Origin: Gammaproteobacteria bacterium
GTDB taxonomy: Bacteria; Pseudomonadota; Gammaproteobacteria; SZUA-152
Assembly: GCA_013152545.1 (NCBI GenBank)
Contig: JAADGF010000100.1
Span: forward strand, 58,314-96,982
Direction of reading: 5' to 3'
Length of the DNA stretch: 38,669 nucleotides
Shown here: piece by piece, positions 29,244 through 38,232 of the stretch
How positions within the stretch are numbered: position 1 is the stretch's first letter
How the letters are laid out: the number at the start of each line of letters is the position of its first letter
The notes under the pieces: model-generated
The model's input: the letters and a program-made list of their open reading frames with translations, nothing else
Database searches by the model: none
Told to the model about the DNA's origin: nothing
Program-made: the position numbers and the translations under genes

Positions 29244-29588
29244 CTAATAATTAACGGCTTTCAGTAACACAAGTAACACCCATAACCCCATTGCCAGCAG
29301 TATTGTTGCCAGTGCAACAAGTTTGAGCATGCGTAACGAAAACGGTTTTACATAATCCATGACAATATCGCGACAACCGACCCAAGCGTGTAATAGCAAC
29401 GCGAAAAAAAACAAACCAACAGCAACATTATTAATTGGATTTGACACCCAGGCTGTCCACGACTCAAAACCTGTAGATTCCCGCATCATGTAACTGATAA
29501 CGATGTATAACAAAAACACCGCCATATAAATCGCACTAAACCGCTGTACCACCCAGGCACGTAATCCGCTTGACAGTCGTTTACTCAT
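29244..29588 (-). CDS. sdhD: Succinate dehydrogenase membrane anchor subunit
   Basis: SdhD with SdhC anchors the complex in the inner membrane and binds haem b and ubiquinone. The 114-residue protein has three membrane segments (about 16-35, 50-72 and 85-110). The loop motif HAWVGCRDIVMDYVKP includes the histidine expected to bind haem and the Arg-Asp pair near the quinone site. Position between sdhC and sdhA supports the call. Confidence 0.93.
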   Translation of the reverse strand: MSKRLSSGLRAWVVQRFSAIYMAVFLLYIVISYMMRESTGFESWTAWVSNPINNVAVGLFFFALLLHAWVGCRDIVMDYVKPFSLRMLKLVALATILLAMGLWVLLVLLKAVNY

Positions 29589-29689
29589 GATTGCTGGTCT
29601 ATCATCGTTTACCTAGCATTCCTTACGTGTCGCTGCATTTTGGCGATTTTTCGACCCTTTAACTTGCATACACAGTATCGCCGTATCTT

Positions 29690-30070
29690 TCACAACAAAA
29701 CAGCCGCCAGCCACAAAGCCGATACCAGCGCCAGCAGATGAACCAACCAAGCTGAACGTCTGGCACTTGATTTTAATATGCCGATGTCGATATCGATCAG
29801 CAAAAATCGCATCCCCGCAAAGAAGTGATGACTCCCCCCCCAGACGGCAATCACCAACAAAATTTTTGCCAATGGCTGCGTGAGCAACTGCATAACAGCA
29901 TCATAAGCTTGTGCGCTTTGCAGTGAACGTTGCAGCAAATAAATGACGACAGGGATCAAAATAACCAACAAAATACCAGCAGCACGGTGCGCGATAGAAA
30001 CCATGGCCGTAACGGGCATATGAATTTTAAAAAGATTGAGGTGCTTGGGGCGTATTTTATTATTATCCAT
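29690..30070 (-). CDS. sdhC: Succinate dehydrogenase cytochrome b556 subunit
   Basis: SdhC is the second membrane anchor of succinate dehydrogenase. From the ATG at 30070 the protein is 126 residues with three membrane segments. RPKHLNLFKIHMPVTA precedes SIAHRAAGILLV, the typical SdhC beginning, and SHHFFAGMRFLLID contains the haem-ligand histidine region. A TTG nine bases upstream is a possible alternative start; neither has a good ribosome site. It is the first gene of the sdh operon and is divergent from ygfZ, with 149 bases between. The 101-base gap to sdhD is longer than usual and contains nothing I recognise. Confidence 0.93.
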   Translation of the reverse strand: MDNNKIRPKHLNLFKIHMPVTAMVSIAHRAAGILLVILIPVVIYLLQRSLQSAQAYDAVMQLLTQPLAKILLVIAVWGGSHHFFAGMRFLLIDIDIGILKSSARRSAWLVHLLALVSALWLAAVLL

Positions 30071-30219
30071 AAAGATCAAGTGTATAACATGAATTGTAAA
30101 GATCCAGTATTACCTTTCTCCCTGGTATCAGCTATGATTCGGTTTGGGTGTTTTACACACAGAATTCGATTAACAAATTTACTCTCATACATCACTGTTA
30201 ACAACCATACAGGCTTGCA

Positions 30220-31296
30220 ATGAACATCAACAACAATTGGCTCGACTTCTTAAAACAACAAAATGCTCACATAAAAAACAATGTGGTTGAGCATTTTGGA
30301 AACAAAGACGTAAAAACCGCTCCGCCCTCCCTTCATCAAACCATCTTGTGCGACCTTAGTCACATGGGCTTTATTTCAGCAGATGGCGCCGAAGCACAAT
30401 TATTTCTGCAAAACCAATTAAGCAATAATATTAACAACGTATCGGTTAACCACAGCCAGCTCAATGCCTATTGCAGTGCCAAAGGCCGGGTGCTGGCACT
30501 CTTCCAAGTACTGCAACATCAAGACAAATACATTCTGTTTTTGCCTAAAGAATGTCTTGATGCAACATTAAAACGCCTACAAATGTATGTGTTAATGACA
30601 AAAGTAACATTGCAAGATGCCAGTAACGAGTTGGTGGCCATTGGACTGGCCGGTAACGATGCCAACGTGGAACTTAAAAAATACCTGCCAACAATTCCGG
30701 AAAATCCAGATGATGTTACGCAATACGACGGTTTAAGCGTTACTAAAGTACAAGGGCAATCGGCACGATTTATCATTATTGGTCATACCGATAAGATAGT
30801 GGCGTTGTGGCGTCAACTTCAAATGAATACCACACTTTGCAGCCATCATGCTTGGTCGCATCTTGATATCCTATCCGGCATTCCCCAAGTTTACCAACAA
30901 AATGTAGAAGCATTTGTCCCCCAAATGCTAAATTTACACAGCATTGATGGTGTTAGTTTTCAAAAAGGTTGCTACCCAGGTCAGGAAGTGGTCGCCAGAA
31001 TGCATTTTCTAGGCAAATTAAAGCGTCGCATGTACTTGGCCCATGTAGACAATAATGCACTGTTACCCACCCCCGGCACACCACTTTTTGCCGATAATGA
31101 CAAATCAGATCAAGGCGTTGGAAAAGTTGTTGACGCACAAATCAGCCCTGATGGTGGAATTGATATGCTGGCAGTACTACAAATCACCAGCGCTGAAAAC
31201 GGAACCATCCACTTAAAAGACAAACAAGGAACCACTTTAAACCTTAAAGATTTACCCTATACAGTTGAATTAGAAAGAGAAGGCAAAAAACCTTGA
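30220..31296 (+). CDS. ygfZ: tRNA-modifying/iron-sulfur repair protein YgfZ
   Basis: YgfZ is a folate-binding protein of the aminomethyltransferase fold that supports assembly or repair of certain iron-sulfur enzymes such as MiaB. The 358-residue protein carries the diagnostic motif KGCYPGQEVVARMHFLG (about residues 248-264), with the reactive cysteine, and LSHMGFISADGAEAQLFLQNQL near residue 43. It lies opposite the sdh operon; E. coli also has ygfZ next to sdhE (ygfY) and ygfX. Confidence 0.94.
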   Translation: MNINNNWLDFLKQQNAHIKNNVVEHFGNKDVKTAPPSLHQTILCDLSHMGFISADGAEAQLFLQNQLSNNINNVSVNHSQLNAYCSAKGRVLALFQVLQHQDKYILFLPKECLDATLKRLQMYVLMTKVTLQDASNELVAIGLAGNDANVELKKYLPTIPENPDDVTQYDGLSVTKVQGQSARFIIIGHTDKIVALWRQLQMNTTLCSHHAWSHLDILSGIPQVYQQNVEAFVPQMLNLHSIDGVSFQKGCYPGQEVVARMHFLGKLKRRMYLAHVDNNALLPTPGTPLFADNDKSDQGVGKVVDAQISPDGGIDMLAVLQITSAENGTIHLKDKQGTTLNLKDLPYTVELEREGKKP

Positions 31297-31305
31297 GAAG
31301 GTGGG

Positions 31306-31333
31306 CTATACCCATAGCGTTTGAAATTTAGGT
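31306..31333 (+). repeat. 28-base direct repeat, copy 1 (after ygfZ)
   Basis: The sequence starts CTATACCCATAGCG and ends ATTTAGGT. It matches 34490-34517 at 24 of 28 positions in the same orientation, with the first eleven and last eight bases identical. It begins nine bases after the ygfZ stop. Its nature is unknown; it could be a dispersed short repeat or an ancient insertion scar. Confidence 0.55.
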
Positions 31334-31389
31334 TGATAAACCCACAACAACATCTCAGTGTATTAGGATATCATCCTAATGGTGGTGAT

Positions 31390-31467
31390 ATGCTATCGCC
31401 CAAAAAATCGTTTATCGTCAGCACCCTCGTCGCTCTCGCGACGATTCAACTGATTTTCTTAGGATAA
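31390..31467 (+). CDS. Possible 25-residue hydrophobic microprotein
   Basis: An ATG with GGTGG six bases before it opens a 25-codon frame. It starts MLSPKKSF and continues as an uninterrupted hydrophobic segment (IVSTLVALATIQLIFLG) to a TAA 46 bases before valS. The layout, a basic start followed by one membrane helix, resembles single-span small proteins or an orphaned signal peptide. A leader-peptide role for valS is less likely: it has only two Val codons and no terminator follows. An eight-pair hairpin (31362-31380) lies just upstream. Confidence 0.3.
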   Translation: MLSPKKSFIVSTLVALATIQLIFLG

Positions 31468-31513
31468 CAAGTGTCACTTAATCTTAACGATCTATTAACT
31501 CACGGTTCAGAGC

Positions 31514-34303
31514 ATGGAAAAAACGTACAATCCACATCAAATTGAGCAGCAATGGTACAAAACCTGGGAAAAAAACAATAATTTCGCGCCATCAGGGGAA
31601 GGAGTACCCTACTGCATCATGATCCCGCCCCCGAATGTAACCGGACGATTACATATGGGTCATGCCTTCCAAAATACGATTGTGGATGCGCAAATTCGTT
31701 ATCATCGTATGAAAGGGGATAACACTTTATGGCAGGCAGGTACCGATCATGCGGGCATTGCCACTCAAATGGTGGTAGAACGCCAACTTAAAGAAGACAA
31801 TCTGACCCGCCATGATTTAGGCCGCGACGCTTTTATTGAAAAAGTCTGGCAGTGGAAAAAGCATTCTGGTGGCAATATTACCCAACAGTTACGTCGTATG
31901 GGCGCATCACTGGATTGGTCCAGAGAACGTTTTACCATGGATGAAGGCCTCTCAAACGCCGTACGGGAGGTATTTGTACGTTTGTATGAAGAGGGTTTAA
32001 TCTATCGTGGCAAGCGTCTGGTCAACTGGGACCCCATATTACACACGGCGGTTTCTGATCTGGAAGTCATCTCTGAGGAAGAAGATGGCCACCTGTGGCA
32101 CATGCGTTACCCCTTAAGTGATGGCGATGGGTATGTGGTGGTGGCAACAACACGCCCGGAAACCATGCTGGGAGATGCAGCCGTCGCCATCCATCCCGAT
32201 GATGAACGCTATCAACAGCTAGTGGGTAAAACCATTAAATTACCGCTAACTGACCGGGAAATCCCTATTATTGTCGATGAATATGTTGACCGGGAATTCG
32301 GTACCGGTTGTGTAAAAATTACACCAGCACACGATTTTAATGACTATGACATCGGTGAGCGGCACAATTTACCAAAAATCAATATCTTCACCGTCGATGC
32401 CTGTATCAATGAAAACGGCCCGGAAAAGTACCGCGGCCTTAATCGCAGTAACGCCCGGCAGCAAATCATCAAGGATCTACAGGCTCAAAATCTCCTGGAA
32501 AAAATTGAAGACCATAAACTCATGGTACCGCGTTGTGATCGCAGCCACGCCATTATTGAGCCTTTTTTGACGGACCAGTGGTTCGTCAAAATCGCACCAT
32601 TAGCGGAACCCGCCATTGCTGCGGTGCAAAACGGTGATATTCAGTTTGTACCTGACAATTGGAAAAACACCTATTTTGACTGGATGCACAACATTAAAGA
32701 CTGGTGCATCAGCCGCCAAATCTGGTGGGGGCACCGGATACCCGCGTGGTACGACAACCACGGTAATGTGTATGTTGGTCGCTGTGAGCAGGAAGTGCGC
32801 GACACTCATCAACTCTCAACCGAAACCCGACTGAGGCAAGATGATGATGTTCTGGACACTTGGTTCTCTTCCGCCCTGTGGCCGTTCTCAACACTCGGCT
32901 GGCCGGAAGACACCGATGCCTTAAAAACATTCTATCCAACCCGCGTTCTGGTTACCGGTTTTGACATTATCTTTTTTTGGGTCGCCCGCATGATTATGTT
33001 GGGAATAAAATTCACTGGGAAAATACCGTTTAAGCAGGTTTATATCCATGGACTGGTACGTGACTCCCATGGCCAGAAAATGTCAAAATCCAAAGGCAAT
33101 GTTCTGGACCCCATCGACCTAATCGATGGCATTGATCTGGAAGCACTCGTTACAAAACGTACTACCGGCCTGATGCAGCCAAAAATGGCGCCAAAAATAG
33201 AAAAGGCCACCCGTAAGGATTATCCTGACGGCATCGCCGCCTTCGGCACCGACGCAATTCGTTTTACCTTTGCCGCAATGGCTTCCACCGGACGCGACAT
33301 TAATTTTGACCTGGGTCGTGTTGAAGGTTATCGCAATTTCTGTAACAAACTGTGGAACGCTGCACGCTATGTGTTAATGAACACAGAAGGAAAAGATTGC
33401 GGACAACAAACTGACAACGTGACACTCACAATAGCCGATAATTGGATCATATCCCGGCTGCAACAAACATCCGAGCAAGTCGCCAACGCTTTTGCCAACT
33501 ATCGATTGGATTTGGCAGCGCAGGCGATTTACGATTTCACCTGGAACGAATACTGTGACTGGTATCTTGAACTCGCCAAACCGATACTCAACGACCCAAC
33601 CAGTTCACAAGCATTACAACGAGGTACCCGTCAAACCCTGGTGAGAACACTAGACGCAATACTACGCCTGGCTCATCCTATCATGCCTTTTATCACCGAA
33701 GAAATATGGCAGCGTGTGGCACCATTGGTCAACACCGGTGACAGTGATAACAGCAATGCTAATGAAGCAACGATTATGCGACAACCGTATCCCGAATCCG
33801 ACGCCGCCAATATAAACCTTAGCGCAATTGATGAACTTGAATGGGTAAAAAGCGTCATTCTTAGTCTGCGTAAAATTCGCGGCGAAATGAATATTCCTCC
33901 TGGAAAACCCCTCCCTGTATTACTGCAAAATGGCAATGAACATGACCAACAACGTCTGGAAAAACACCGTTCCCTCCTGGCAAGCCTAGGAAAAACAGCG
34001 TCAATGAGCTGGCTGGACCCAAAAGACGATGCGCCCGAATCTGCAATGGCACTGGTGGGCAGTATGAAAATATTGATTCCCATGACAGGACTAATTGACA
34101 AGGACGCTGAAATTACGCGTTTGCAAAAAGATATCGATAAACTGCAAAACGAGATCGAACGTTGTCAGAACAAACTCTCAAACAAACAATTTGTTGATCG
34201 TGCCCCGGCAGAAGTGGTTAACAAACAACGGCAATCCCTCCAGGGCTCGCAATTGGCATTCGATAGCCTAATAATACAATTAGAAAAGATAAAACGCCTA
34301 TAA
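31514..34303 (+). CDS. valS: Valyl-tRNA synthetase
   Basis: ValS charges tRNA-Val. The 929-residue protein is a class I synthetase with HMGH at residues 47-50 ([13 protein letters not shown]) and KMSKS at 522-526. The editing domain between them includes [14 protein letters not shown]. The anticodon-binding helical domain is followed by a C-terminal coiled-coil arm ([25 protein letters not shown]). All are usual for ValS. In many gammaproteobacteria it follows pepA and holC; here it follows ygfZ, and a strong hairpin lies just after the stop. Confidence 0.97.
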   Translation: MEKTYNPHQIEQQWYKTWEKNNNFAPSGEGVPYCIMIPPPNVTGRLHMGHAFQNTIVDAQIRYHRMKGDNTLWQAGTDHAGIATQMVVERQLKEDNLTRHDLGRDAFIEKVWQWKKHSGGNITQQLRRMGASLDWSRERFTMDEGLSNAVREVFVRLYEEGLIYRGKRLVNWDPILHTAVSDLEVISEEEDGHLWHMRYPLSDGDGYVVVATTRPETMLGDAAVAIHPDDERYQQLVGKTIKLPLTDREIPIIVDEYVDREFGTGCVKITPAHDFNDYDIGERHNLPKINIFTVDACINENGPEKYRGLNRSNARQQIIKDLQAQNLLEKIEDHKLMVPRCDRSHAIIEPFLTDQWFVKIAPLAEPAIAAVQNGDIQFVPDNWKNTYFDWMHNIKDWCISRQIWWGHRIPAWYDNHGNVYVGRCEQEVRDTHQLSTETRLRQDDDVLDTWFSSALWPFSTLGWPEDTDALKTFYPTRVLVTGFDIIFFWVARMIMLGIKFTGKIPFKQVYIHGLVRDSHGQKMSKSKGNVLDPIDLIDGIDLEALVTKRTTGLMQPKMAPKIEKATRKDYPDGIAAFGTDAIRFTFAAMASTGRDINFDLGRVEGYRNFCNKLWNAARYVLMNTEGKDCGQQTDNVTLTIADNWIISRLQQTSEQVANAFANYRLDLAAQAIYDFTWNEYCDWYLELAKPILNDPTSSQALQRGTRQTLVRTLDAILRLAHPIMPFITEEIWQRVAPLVNTGDSDNSNANEATIMRQPYPESDAANINLSAIDELEWVKSVILSLRKIRGEMNIPPGKPLPVLLQNGNEHDQQRLEKHRSLLASLGKTASMSWLDPKDDAPESAMALVGSMKILIPMTGLIDKDAEITRLQKDIDKLQNEIERCQNKLSNKQFVDRAPAEVVNKQRQSLQGSQLAFDSLIIQLEKIKRL

Positions 34304-34311
34304 CGTTGTCA

Positions 34312-34336
34312 CCGGCAACCCCACCGGGGTTGCCGG
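34312..34336 (+). terminator. Strong hairpin after valS
   Basis: An eleven-pair perfect stem, CCGGCAACCCC with GGGGTTGCCGG around an ACC loop, begins eight bases after the valS stop. The stem is strong enough for termination, but the next bases (ATCTACAATAG) contain no T tract. It may act as a 3'-end stabiliser or a Rho-dependent end. Confidence 0.55.
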
Positions 34337-34489
34337 ATCTACAATAGCAAATTGACATAGGTCCTAAAAAAACAATGGTAACTGCCGATATAGGATGTAT
34401 ACCATGGGTATCAAGTCTCACAATCGATTCAGCCCGGAAAAATCAATTGGGCACATTTATTTTGACTAAAATCCACGACATACACGCTA

Positions 34490-34517
34490 CTATACCCATA
34501 ACGATTTAGATTTAGGT
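34490..34517 (+). repeat. 28-base direct repeat, copy 2 (before the HPt/HD-GYP gene)
   Basis: This is the partner of 31306-31333, beginning CTATACCCATAACG and ending ATTTAGGT. The two copies bracket the microprotein frame and valS. The rest of the 297-base valS-downstream gap contains only the terminator-like hairpin and no gene. Confidence 0.55.
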
Positions 34518-34600
34518 GTTCAGTGTGCGCCATATTTATTTCATGGCACCAAAAGTAGGTTCTTTAACCTGATCATCAAGCAACCTAGGCATATCATTAA

Positions 34601-35740
34601 ATGGCAAATCATGCCCTCATTGAAACGGATATAGAAGATTATGTGATCGAAGAATTCATCATTGAGTTCGGCGATTTACACGACGAAATTGAATCGCTGC
34701 TATTACGGTTAGAAAACGAACCCAACGACAAGGAGCTACTCAATAATTTATTCCGCCATGTGCACAGCATTAAAGGCAACCTTCAAATCATTGGCTTAGA
34801 TCCTATTGCCGATTTTGTGCATGCATTAGAAAATGTTTTGGATAAAGTTCGCAAACATGAGCTTATTTTTGACAAACTATTAAGTGATGTAATCTTATTA
34901 TCAATGGATAACATCCAGACATTGTGTGAGCAAACATTCGCAAAACAAGCCGTTAATTTATCATTGACACAGAACGTTCAACGCGAACTTTGCAATATTG
35001 CCAATCATCCACAATCCGAAGTGACTAAATACGCAGAACGCATCATACACCAAATTGACCCGAACACGGTTATTCAAGCATCCCCGCCACTCGAATCAAA
35101 CATTGGTATAAAAAATACTGGCCTTAAAAAACCAACCCGATACAAACACACCCCCAATAAAAATGCACACCATGACCTCGATTTTTTTGCAAAACTCGCA
35201 AGTAGCACCGAAGAACGTTCCAGCTACTGGAAAGGCCGTACCGATCGCTTGCTCGATATGGCGAGAGGTCTAAATGAAACAGTGAACTTTGCGGTAGACC
35301 CCATGCAACTGGACGCTGCGGTCTACCTCCATGATTTTGGTATGGCATTTTTGCCATTGGAAATTTTGCATAAATCCGCCAAATTAACCGCCATGGAATT
35401 TGAAAAAGTTAAGCAACATCCTTATGCAAGCGCAGAGTTCATTCGAGAAATTGAAGGTTGGAATGAGGCAAAAAAAATCATCCTACAGCATCATGAAAGA
35501 GAAGATGGTAGCGGTTACCCAAAACGGGTAAGCGGCCAAAACATTTGTGATGGCGCCAAAATTATTGCCATTGCCAATACCTTTGAATCCATGACACAAC
35601 ACCGCGCAGACCGACATCACAAACGACCGTTATTACGTGCTATAACGGAGATTAACAACTGTTCAGGGAAGCAATTTTCAGACCAGTGGGTACAAATTTT
35701 CAATCAATTTATTCGGCACAAAAAATGCTCCCGTTCCTAA
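34601..35740 (+). CDS. HPt domain fused to a degenerate HD-GYP-type domain
   Basis: The 379-residue protein has two parts. Residues ~10-110 form a histidine-phosphotransfer domain with the motif RHVHSIKGN, His55 being the likely phosphorylation site. After a low-complexity linker (~150-195), residues ~200-375 form an HD-GYP-like phosphodiesterase domain: YLHDFG (His244-Asp245), KQHPYASAEFI and HHEREDGSGYP (297-307). Two expected residues differ: the lysine of HDxGK is Met (HDFGM), and the later AD-x-F/Y-D-A motif reads ANTFES. HD-GYP enzymes degrade cyclic di-GMP; here catalysis may be reduced or lost, leaving a binding or signalling role. No histidine kinase lies nearby, so the phosphodonor is unknown. 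No membrane segment is present. Confidence 0.85.
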   Translation: MANHALIETDIEDYVIEEFIIEFGDLHDEIESLLLRLENEPNDKELLNNLFRHVHSIKGNLQIIGLDPIADFVHALENVLDKVRKHELIFDKLLSDVILLSMDNIQTLCEQTFAKQAVNLSLTQNVQRELCNIANHPQSEVTKYAERIIHQIDPNTVIQASPPLESNIGIKNTGLKKPTRYKHTPNKNAHHDLDFFAKLASSTEERSSYWKGRTDRLLDMARGLNETVNFAVDPMQLDAAVYLHDFGMAFLPLEILHKSAKLTAMEFEKVKQHPYASAEFIREIEGWNEAKKIILQHHEREDGSGYPKRVSGQNICDGAKIIAIANTFESMTQHRADRHHKRPLLRAITEINNCSGKQFSDQWVQIFNQFIRHKKCSRS

Positions 35741-35904
35741 CGCAGTTATCCAACCAATCACTGGTAACGATAGTAGGTCGCTATTCTATCACGGCAAAGT
35801 GTGAAATCATTTCGTTTGACAGCCAGGACTTTAAGTTTCTTGGTGAAACGCTGAAAGGTTTAAAGATAGCCATCACCGAGCACGTACTATAGCCGTATCG
35901 CTGA

Positions 35905-36195
35905 CTAAATACCACCATCTTCGGTAACCGCTATTGGATCCTGGAAAATCCGGGGAAAAATGTAGAGCTTTCACTGACCGCCTTCAAACACGCCGCCAAA
36001 CGGTGTCTGGTACGGGCAGGTCTATACTTCCACTCTGACTGCAGTGCCGAATATGTGGCGACCAAGTATCGCAACTGGCTGAAAGACAAGGGTGTCATAC
36101 AGAGCATGAATCGCAAAGGAGTGATGAATAACAATGCGGAGATGGAATCATTCTATATTCGGGATGCACAGCGCCCATTGGCTTGCGTAGCTTAA
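35905..36195 (+). pseudogene. Remnant of IS3-family transposase (orfB, integrase core)
   Basis: An open frame without a start codon carries the recognisable end of a DDE integrase core: GLYFHSDCSAEYVATKYRNW, then IQSMNRKG and NNNAEMESFY. These correspond to the HSD(R/Q)GSQY, QSMSRKG and DNAxMESF motifs of IS3-family OrfB. Only the last third is present, and similarity breaks off just after MESFY. The upstream 35741-35904 contains no gene I can support. No orfA or terminal repeat adjoins it. The element is dead but marks past rearrangement next to the lipase/ceramidase pair. Confidence 0.8.
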
Positions 36196-36242
36196 TTCTT
36201 GAAAAACCTTCCAAGTTTTATTTTATTTATACTCCCGTAAAC

Positions 36243-37007
36243 TCACTTTGAATTGGTGTCCCTACTACTCCAGACCGCCAACAGGAAAAAAACCCCGGAA
36301 AAAGCCGCGATGATATGTTTTATTGTATGACCACTGATACTCAAAATATGATAAATATCAGTATCAAAGTTTTCCATCAGCTTGGCGGTAAGATATACTC
36401 CCAGGATCAACCAGATATATTTCTGCTGATAACTCGACACAGGAAATAGCAGCAATATGAGAGGTATCAGTATTATCGGTAAAAATTGTACAACCGCATA
36501 AAAACGAAGATCCCCAAAACCCATGGTTTCTGTATATGACCAATAAAATACCGCTAACGCCCCAATGAATAAAAGTGGCCATAATGCTGCTGTCCCCAAT
36601 CTTTGATTAAGATGGAACGACAAGATAAATGAAAAAAAGGCCATGAATGATATTGTCATTGGCAACCGATCCCACAATAACGTTTCGTTAGTGGGTAAAA
36701 AATGGTAATAAGCCGAGCCAAAACCGGTCAATATCAAGCCAATAAAAAATATCAGAACCGGCATTTTATGAACTACAAGCGCTTTTTCTGACAGATGCTT
36801 TCTGGCGATAACGAAACCAAGAATGCCGATGATGACAAAAGGGATATTTGATAAAACATTCCAGGCATTGGGAATACCCATTTTTGTATGTCCATCAGCA
36901 AACTGATGATAACCGGCGTCCTGGGGAATTGGCTCAATAAAAAATACTGTCACCAGTATTGCGATCGTTAGCACCTGCAATGCTTTTAATCTTATATTGC
37001 GGCTCAT
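36243..37007 (-). CDS. Ceramidase-like CREST-superfamily membrane hydrolase
   Basis: The 254-residue protein has about seven membrane helices. It conserves the metal-hydrolase residues of the CREST superfamily (alkaline ceramidase, PAQR receptors, Per1): Ser98 and His102 in GSAYYHFLP, Asp113 in LLWDRLP, and His227 and His231 in GHTIKH. YHQFADG (residues 33-39) and AWNVLSNIPF (49-57) are also typical of the ceramidase branch. The likely chemistry is Zn-dependent amide hydrolysis of a lipid; the bacterial substrate is unknown. It follows the lipase-like gene by 12 bases on the same strand, so the two probably form an operon. Both are bracketed by IS3-family remnants, which suggests acquisition or rearrangement. 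Confidence 0.85.
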   Translation of the reverse strand: MSRNIRLKALQVLTIAILVTVFFIEPIPQDAGYHQFADGHTKMGIPNAWNVLSNIPFVIIGILGFVIARKHLSEKALVVHKMPVLIFFIGLILTGFGSAYYHFLPTNETLLWDRLPMTISFMAFFSFILSFHLNQRLGTAALWPLLFIGALAVFYWSYTETMGFGDLRFYAVVQFLPIILIPLILLLFPVSSYQQKYIWLILGVYLTAKLMENFDTDIYHILSISGHTIKHIIAAFSGVFFLLAVWSSRDTNSK

Positions 37008-37019
37008 GGTCTCTGCTTT

Positions 37020-37787
37020 TTATTGAGTAGCACTCTTTCGATAAAATTTTCCATTCTGTAAATATCCTATCGTCTGGCGTATAACCTCCTTACTCGACAT
37101 AATCATCGGGTGCGTATGCGGCACAACCAAATAATCTGACATACCTGCCACTTTAGCCCGTTCAATCGATACTTTGCCATCATCGTCTCCGGGAATGATG
37201 GTAGATAAAATCAGATTAATACTTTTATTACCCGTTATCACACCAACGGAATAATCAACGGGCCCCAGTTTGTTTGGCAGGCTTTTAGCCAATGTTCCCA
37301 ATTGTTGTCCTGCGGGCCCATTAAGCACGTAAAACCCCGGAAAATTACCCAGTTTATCAACAACCTCACTACCTTGATTCGGCGGACTCAGCATCACAAC
37401 ATGCCCTAAACTATCCAATGAATAATTCGCCAGATAATAGCGAACCAGAATCCCTCCCATGGAATGAGTGACAAAATGTATTTTTTCTGTCAGGACAGAA
37501 CGGCATTTTGCTATTGCTTTTGTCACATAATCTTCCGCCAGACTTTCGATAACGTGCTTTCTTGAGGGATAATCAACATTAATGACATGATACCCTGCTT
37601 CGCTCAATGCATTTTCCATCGCTGAAAATGAGCGACTACTCCTGGCCAACCCATGAAGTAATACAACACATTCATTTCTTTTCTCACTCAGAACTATTTT
37701 ATTATAGTCCGTCATCGCAAAAGTATCGTTTGTTACTCCTGATATTATAAGACAGGACAAAATAATGAATCTTTGTTTTATTCCCAT
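37020..37787 (-). CDS. Secreted alpha/beta-hydrolase, lipase-like
   Basis: The 255-residue protein begins with a probable signal peptide (MGIKQRFIILSCLIISGV, cleavage near TFA/MTD at residue 24). The alpha/beta-hydrolase fold follows: oxyanion segment VVLLHGLARSS (41-51), nucleophile elbow THSMGG with Ser109, a likely acid in the Asp201-203 cluster (GDDDGKV) and a His at 224 or 226 (PHTHPM). The overall pattern recalls triacylglycerol lipase and PGAP1-like esterases. It sits just upstream of the ceramidase-like gene on the same strand, so both may process acyl lipids or lipoproteins. The exact substrate cannot be read from sequence. No clear ribosome site precedes the ATG. Confidence 0.85.
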   Translation of the reverse strand: MGIKQRFIILSCLIISGVTNDTFAMTDYNKIVLSEKRNECVVLLHGLARSSRSFSAMENALSEAGYHVINVDYPSRKHVIESLAEDYVTKAIAKCRSVLTEKIHFVTHSMGGILVRYYLANYSLDSLGHVVMLSPPNQGSEVVDKLGNFPGFYVLNGPAGQQLGTLAKSLPNKLGPVDYSVGVITGNKSINLILSTIIPGDDDGKVSIERAKVAGMSDYLVVPHTHPMIMSSKEVIRQTIGYLQNGKFYRKSATQ

Positions 37788-37953
37788 AACATTTGTCTTT
37801 TCCGGTTATTTCTCCCACTGTGCCAGTCTGGCTTTCCACGCGATAAAGTCGTTTTATATTTCCACTCTGTTCCTCTCTGACGAGCAGTTGGGTCAGTTCT
37901 TTGCGTAAATTGGCAAGGAAGGCAATAATTTTCTTAATGCGTTTTTATATCTG

Positions 37954-37980
37954 TGATCTGGCTACACTAACACGGACACT
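37954..37980 (+). repeat. Putative left terminal repeat of the IS3-family element
   Basis: TGATCTGGCTACACTAACAC followed by GGACACT resembles the IS3-group terminus pattern, TGATCT at the outer edge and GGACAC further in. It stands 41 bases before the orfA ATG, the usual distance. No matching right end lies in the window, which agrees with the element being truncated. Confidence 0.45.
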
Positions 37981-38021
37981 CAAGTTCATATAAACTAGTC
38001 ATTGAAATTAAGGGGTACGCG

Positions 38022-38232
38022 ATGAGCAAACGAACTAAGCAAGAATATAACACAGAATTTAGGGAGGGTACGGTCAATATGGTGATCAGCGCTGAGAAAT
38101 CAACCGCTCAGGTCGCCAGAGATTTAGGGATAAAAGGATGCACTCTTTACGCTTGGGTGGATAAGACAAAATCAACCAATCTCCAATCGCCGGGAAAGAG
38201 TAACGAAAAAACTTCAGGATGAAGTCCGTCGC
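38022..38232 (+). pseudogene. Truncated, frameshifted IS3-family orfA (HTH transposase subunit)
   Basis: A good ribosome site (AAGGGG, six bases before the ATG) opens a frame beginning MSKRTKQEYNTEFREGTVNM. The helix-turn-helix STAQVARDLGIKGCTLYAWV follows, typical of IS3-family OrfA. The frame ends in TGA at 38220. Dropping one A from the A6 run around 38206-38211 gives SNEKLQDEVRR instead, the normal start of the OrfA leucine-zipper region, so a one-base insertion has broken the gene. Similarity to OrfA stops at about 38232, where aas sequence begins. The rest of the element and all of orfB are missing. Confidence 0.75.

Noticed and set aside
35725-35892. Possible 55-residue protein just after the HPt/HD-GYP gene
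   Set aside because: It overlaps the end of that gene, lacks a ribosome site and shows no recognisable sequence.
37795-37940. Minus-strand frame upstream of the lipase-like gene reading IKKIIAFLANLRKELTQLL
   Set aside because: It looks a little like coding sequence but has no start codon after its upstream stop and is not in frame with the lipase. It may be a decayed gene fragment, but this cannot be supported.
38206-38211. A6 run in IS3 orfA as a programmed frameshift site
   Set aside because: IS3 elements use a -1 shift at the orfA/orfB overlap. Restoring the frame here needs one base skipped in the middle of orfA, so it is a mutation in a dead copy.
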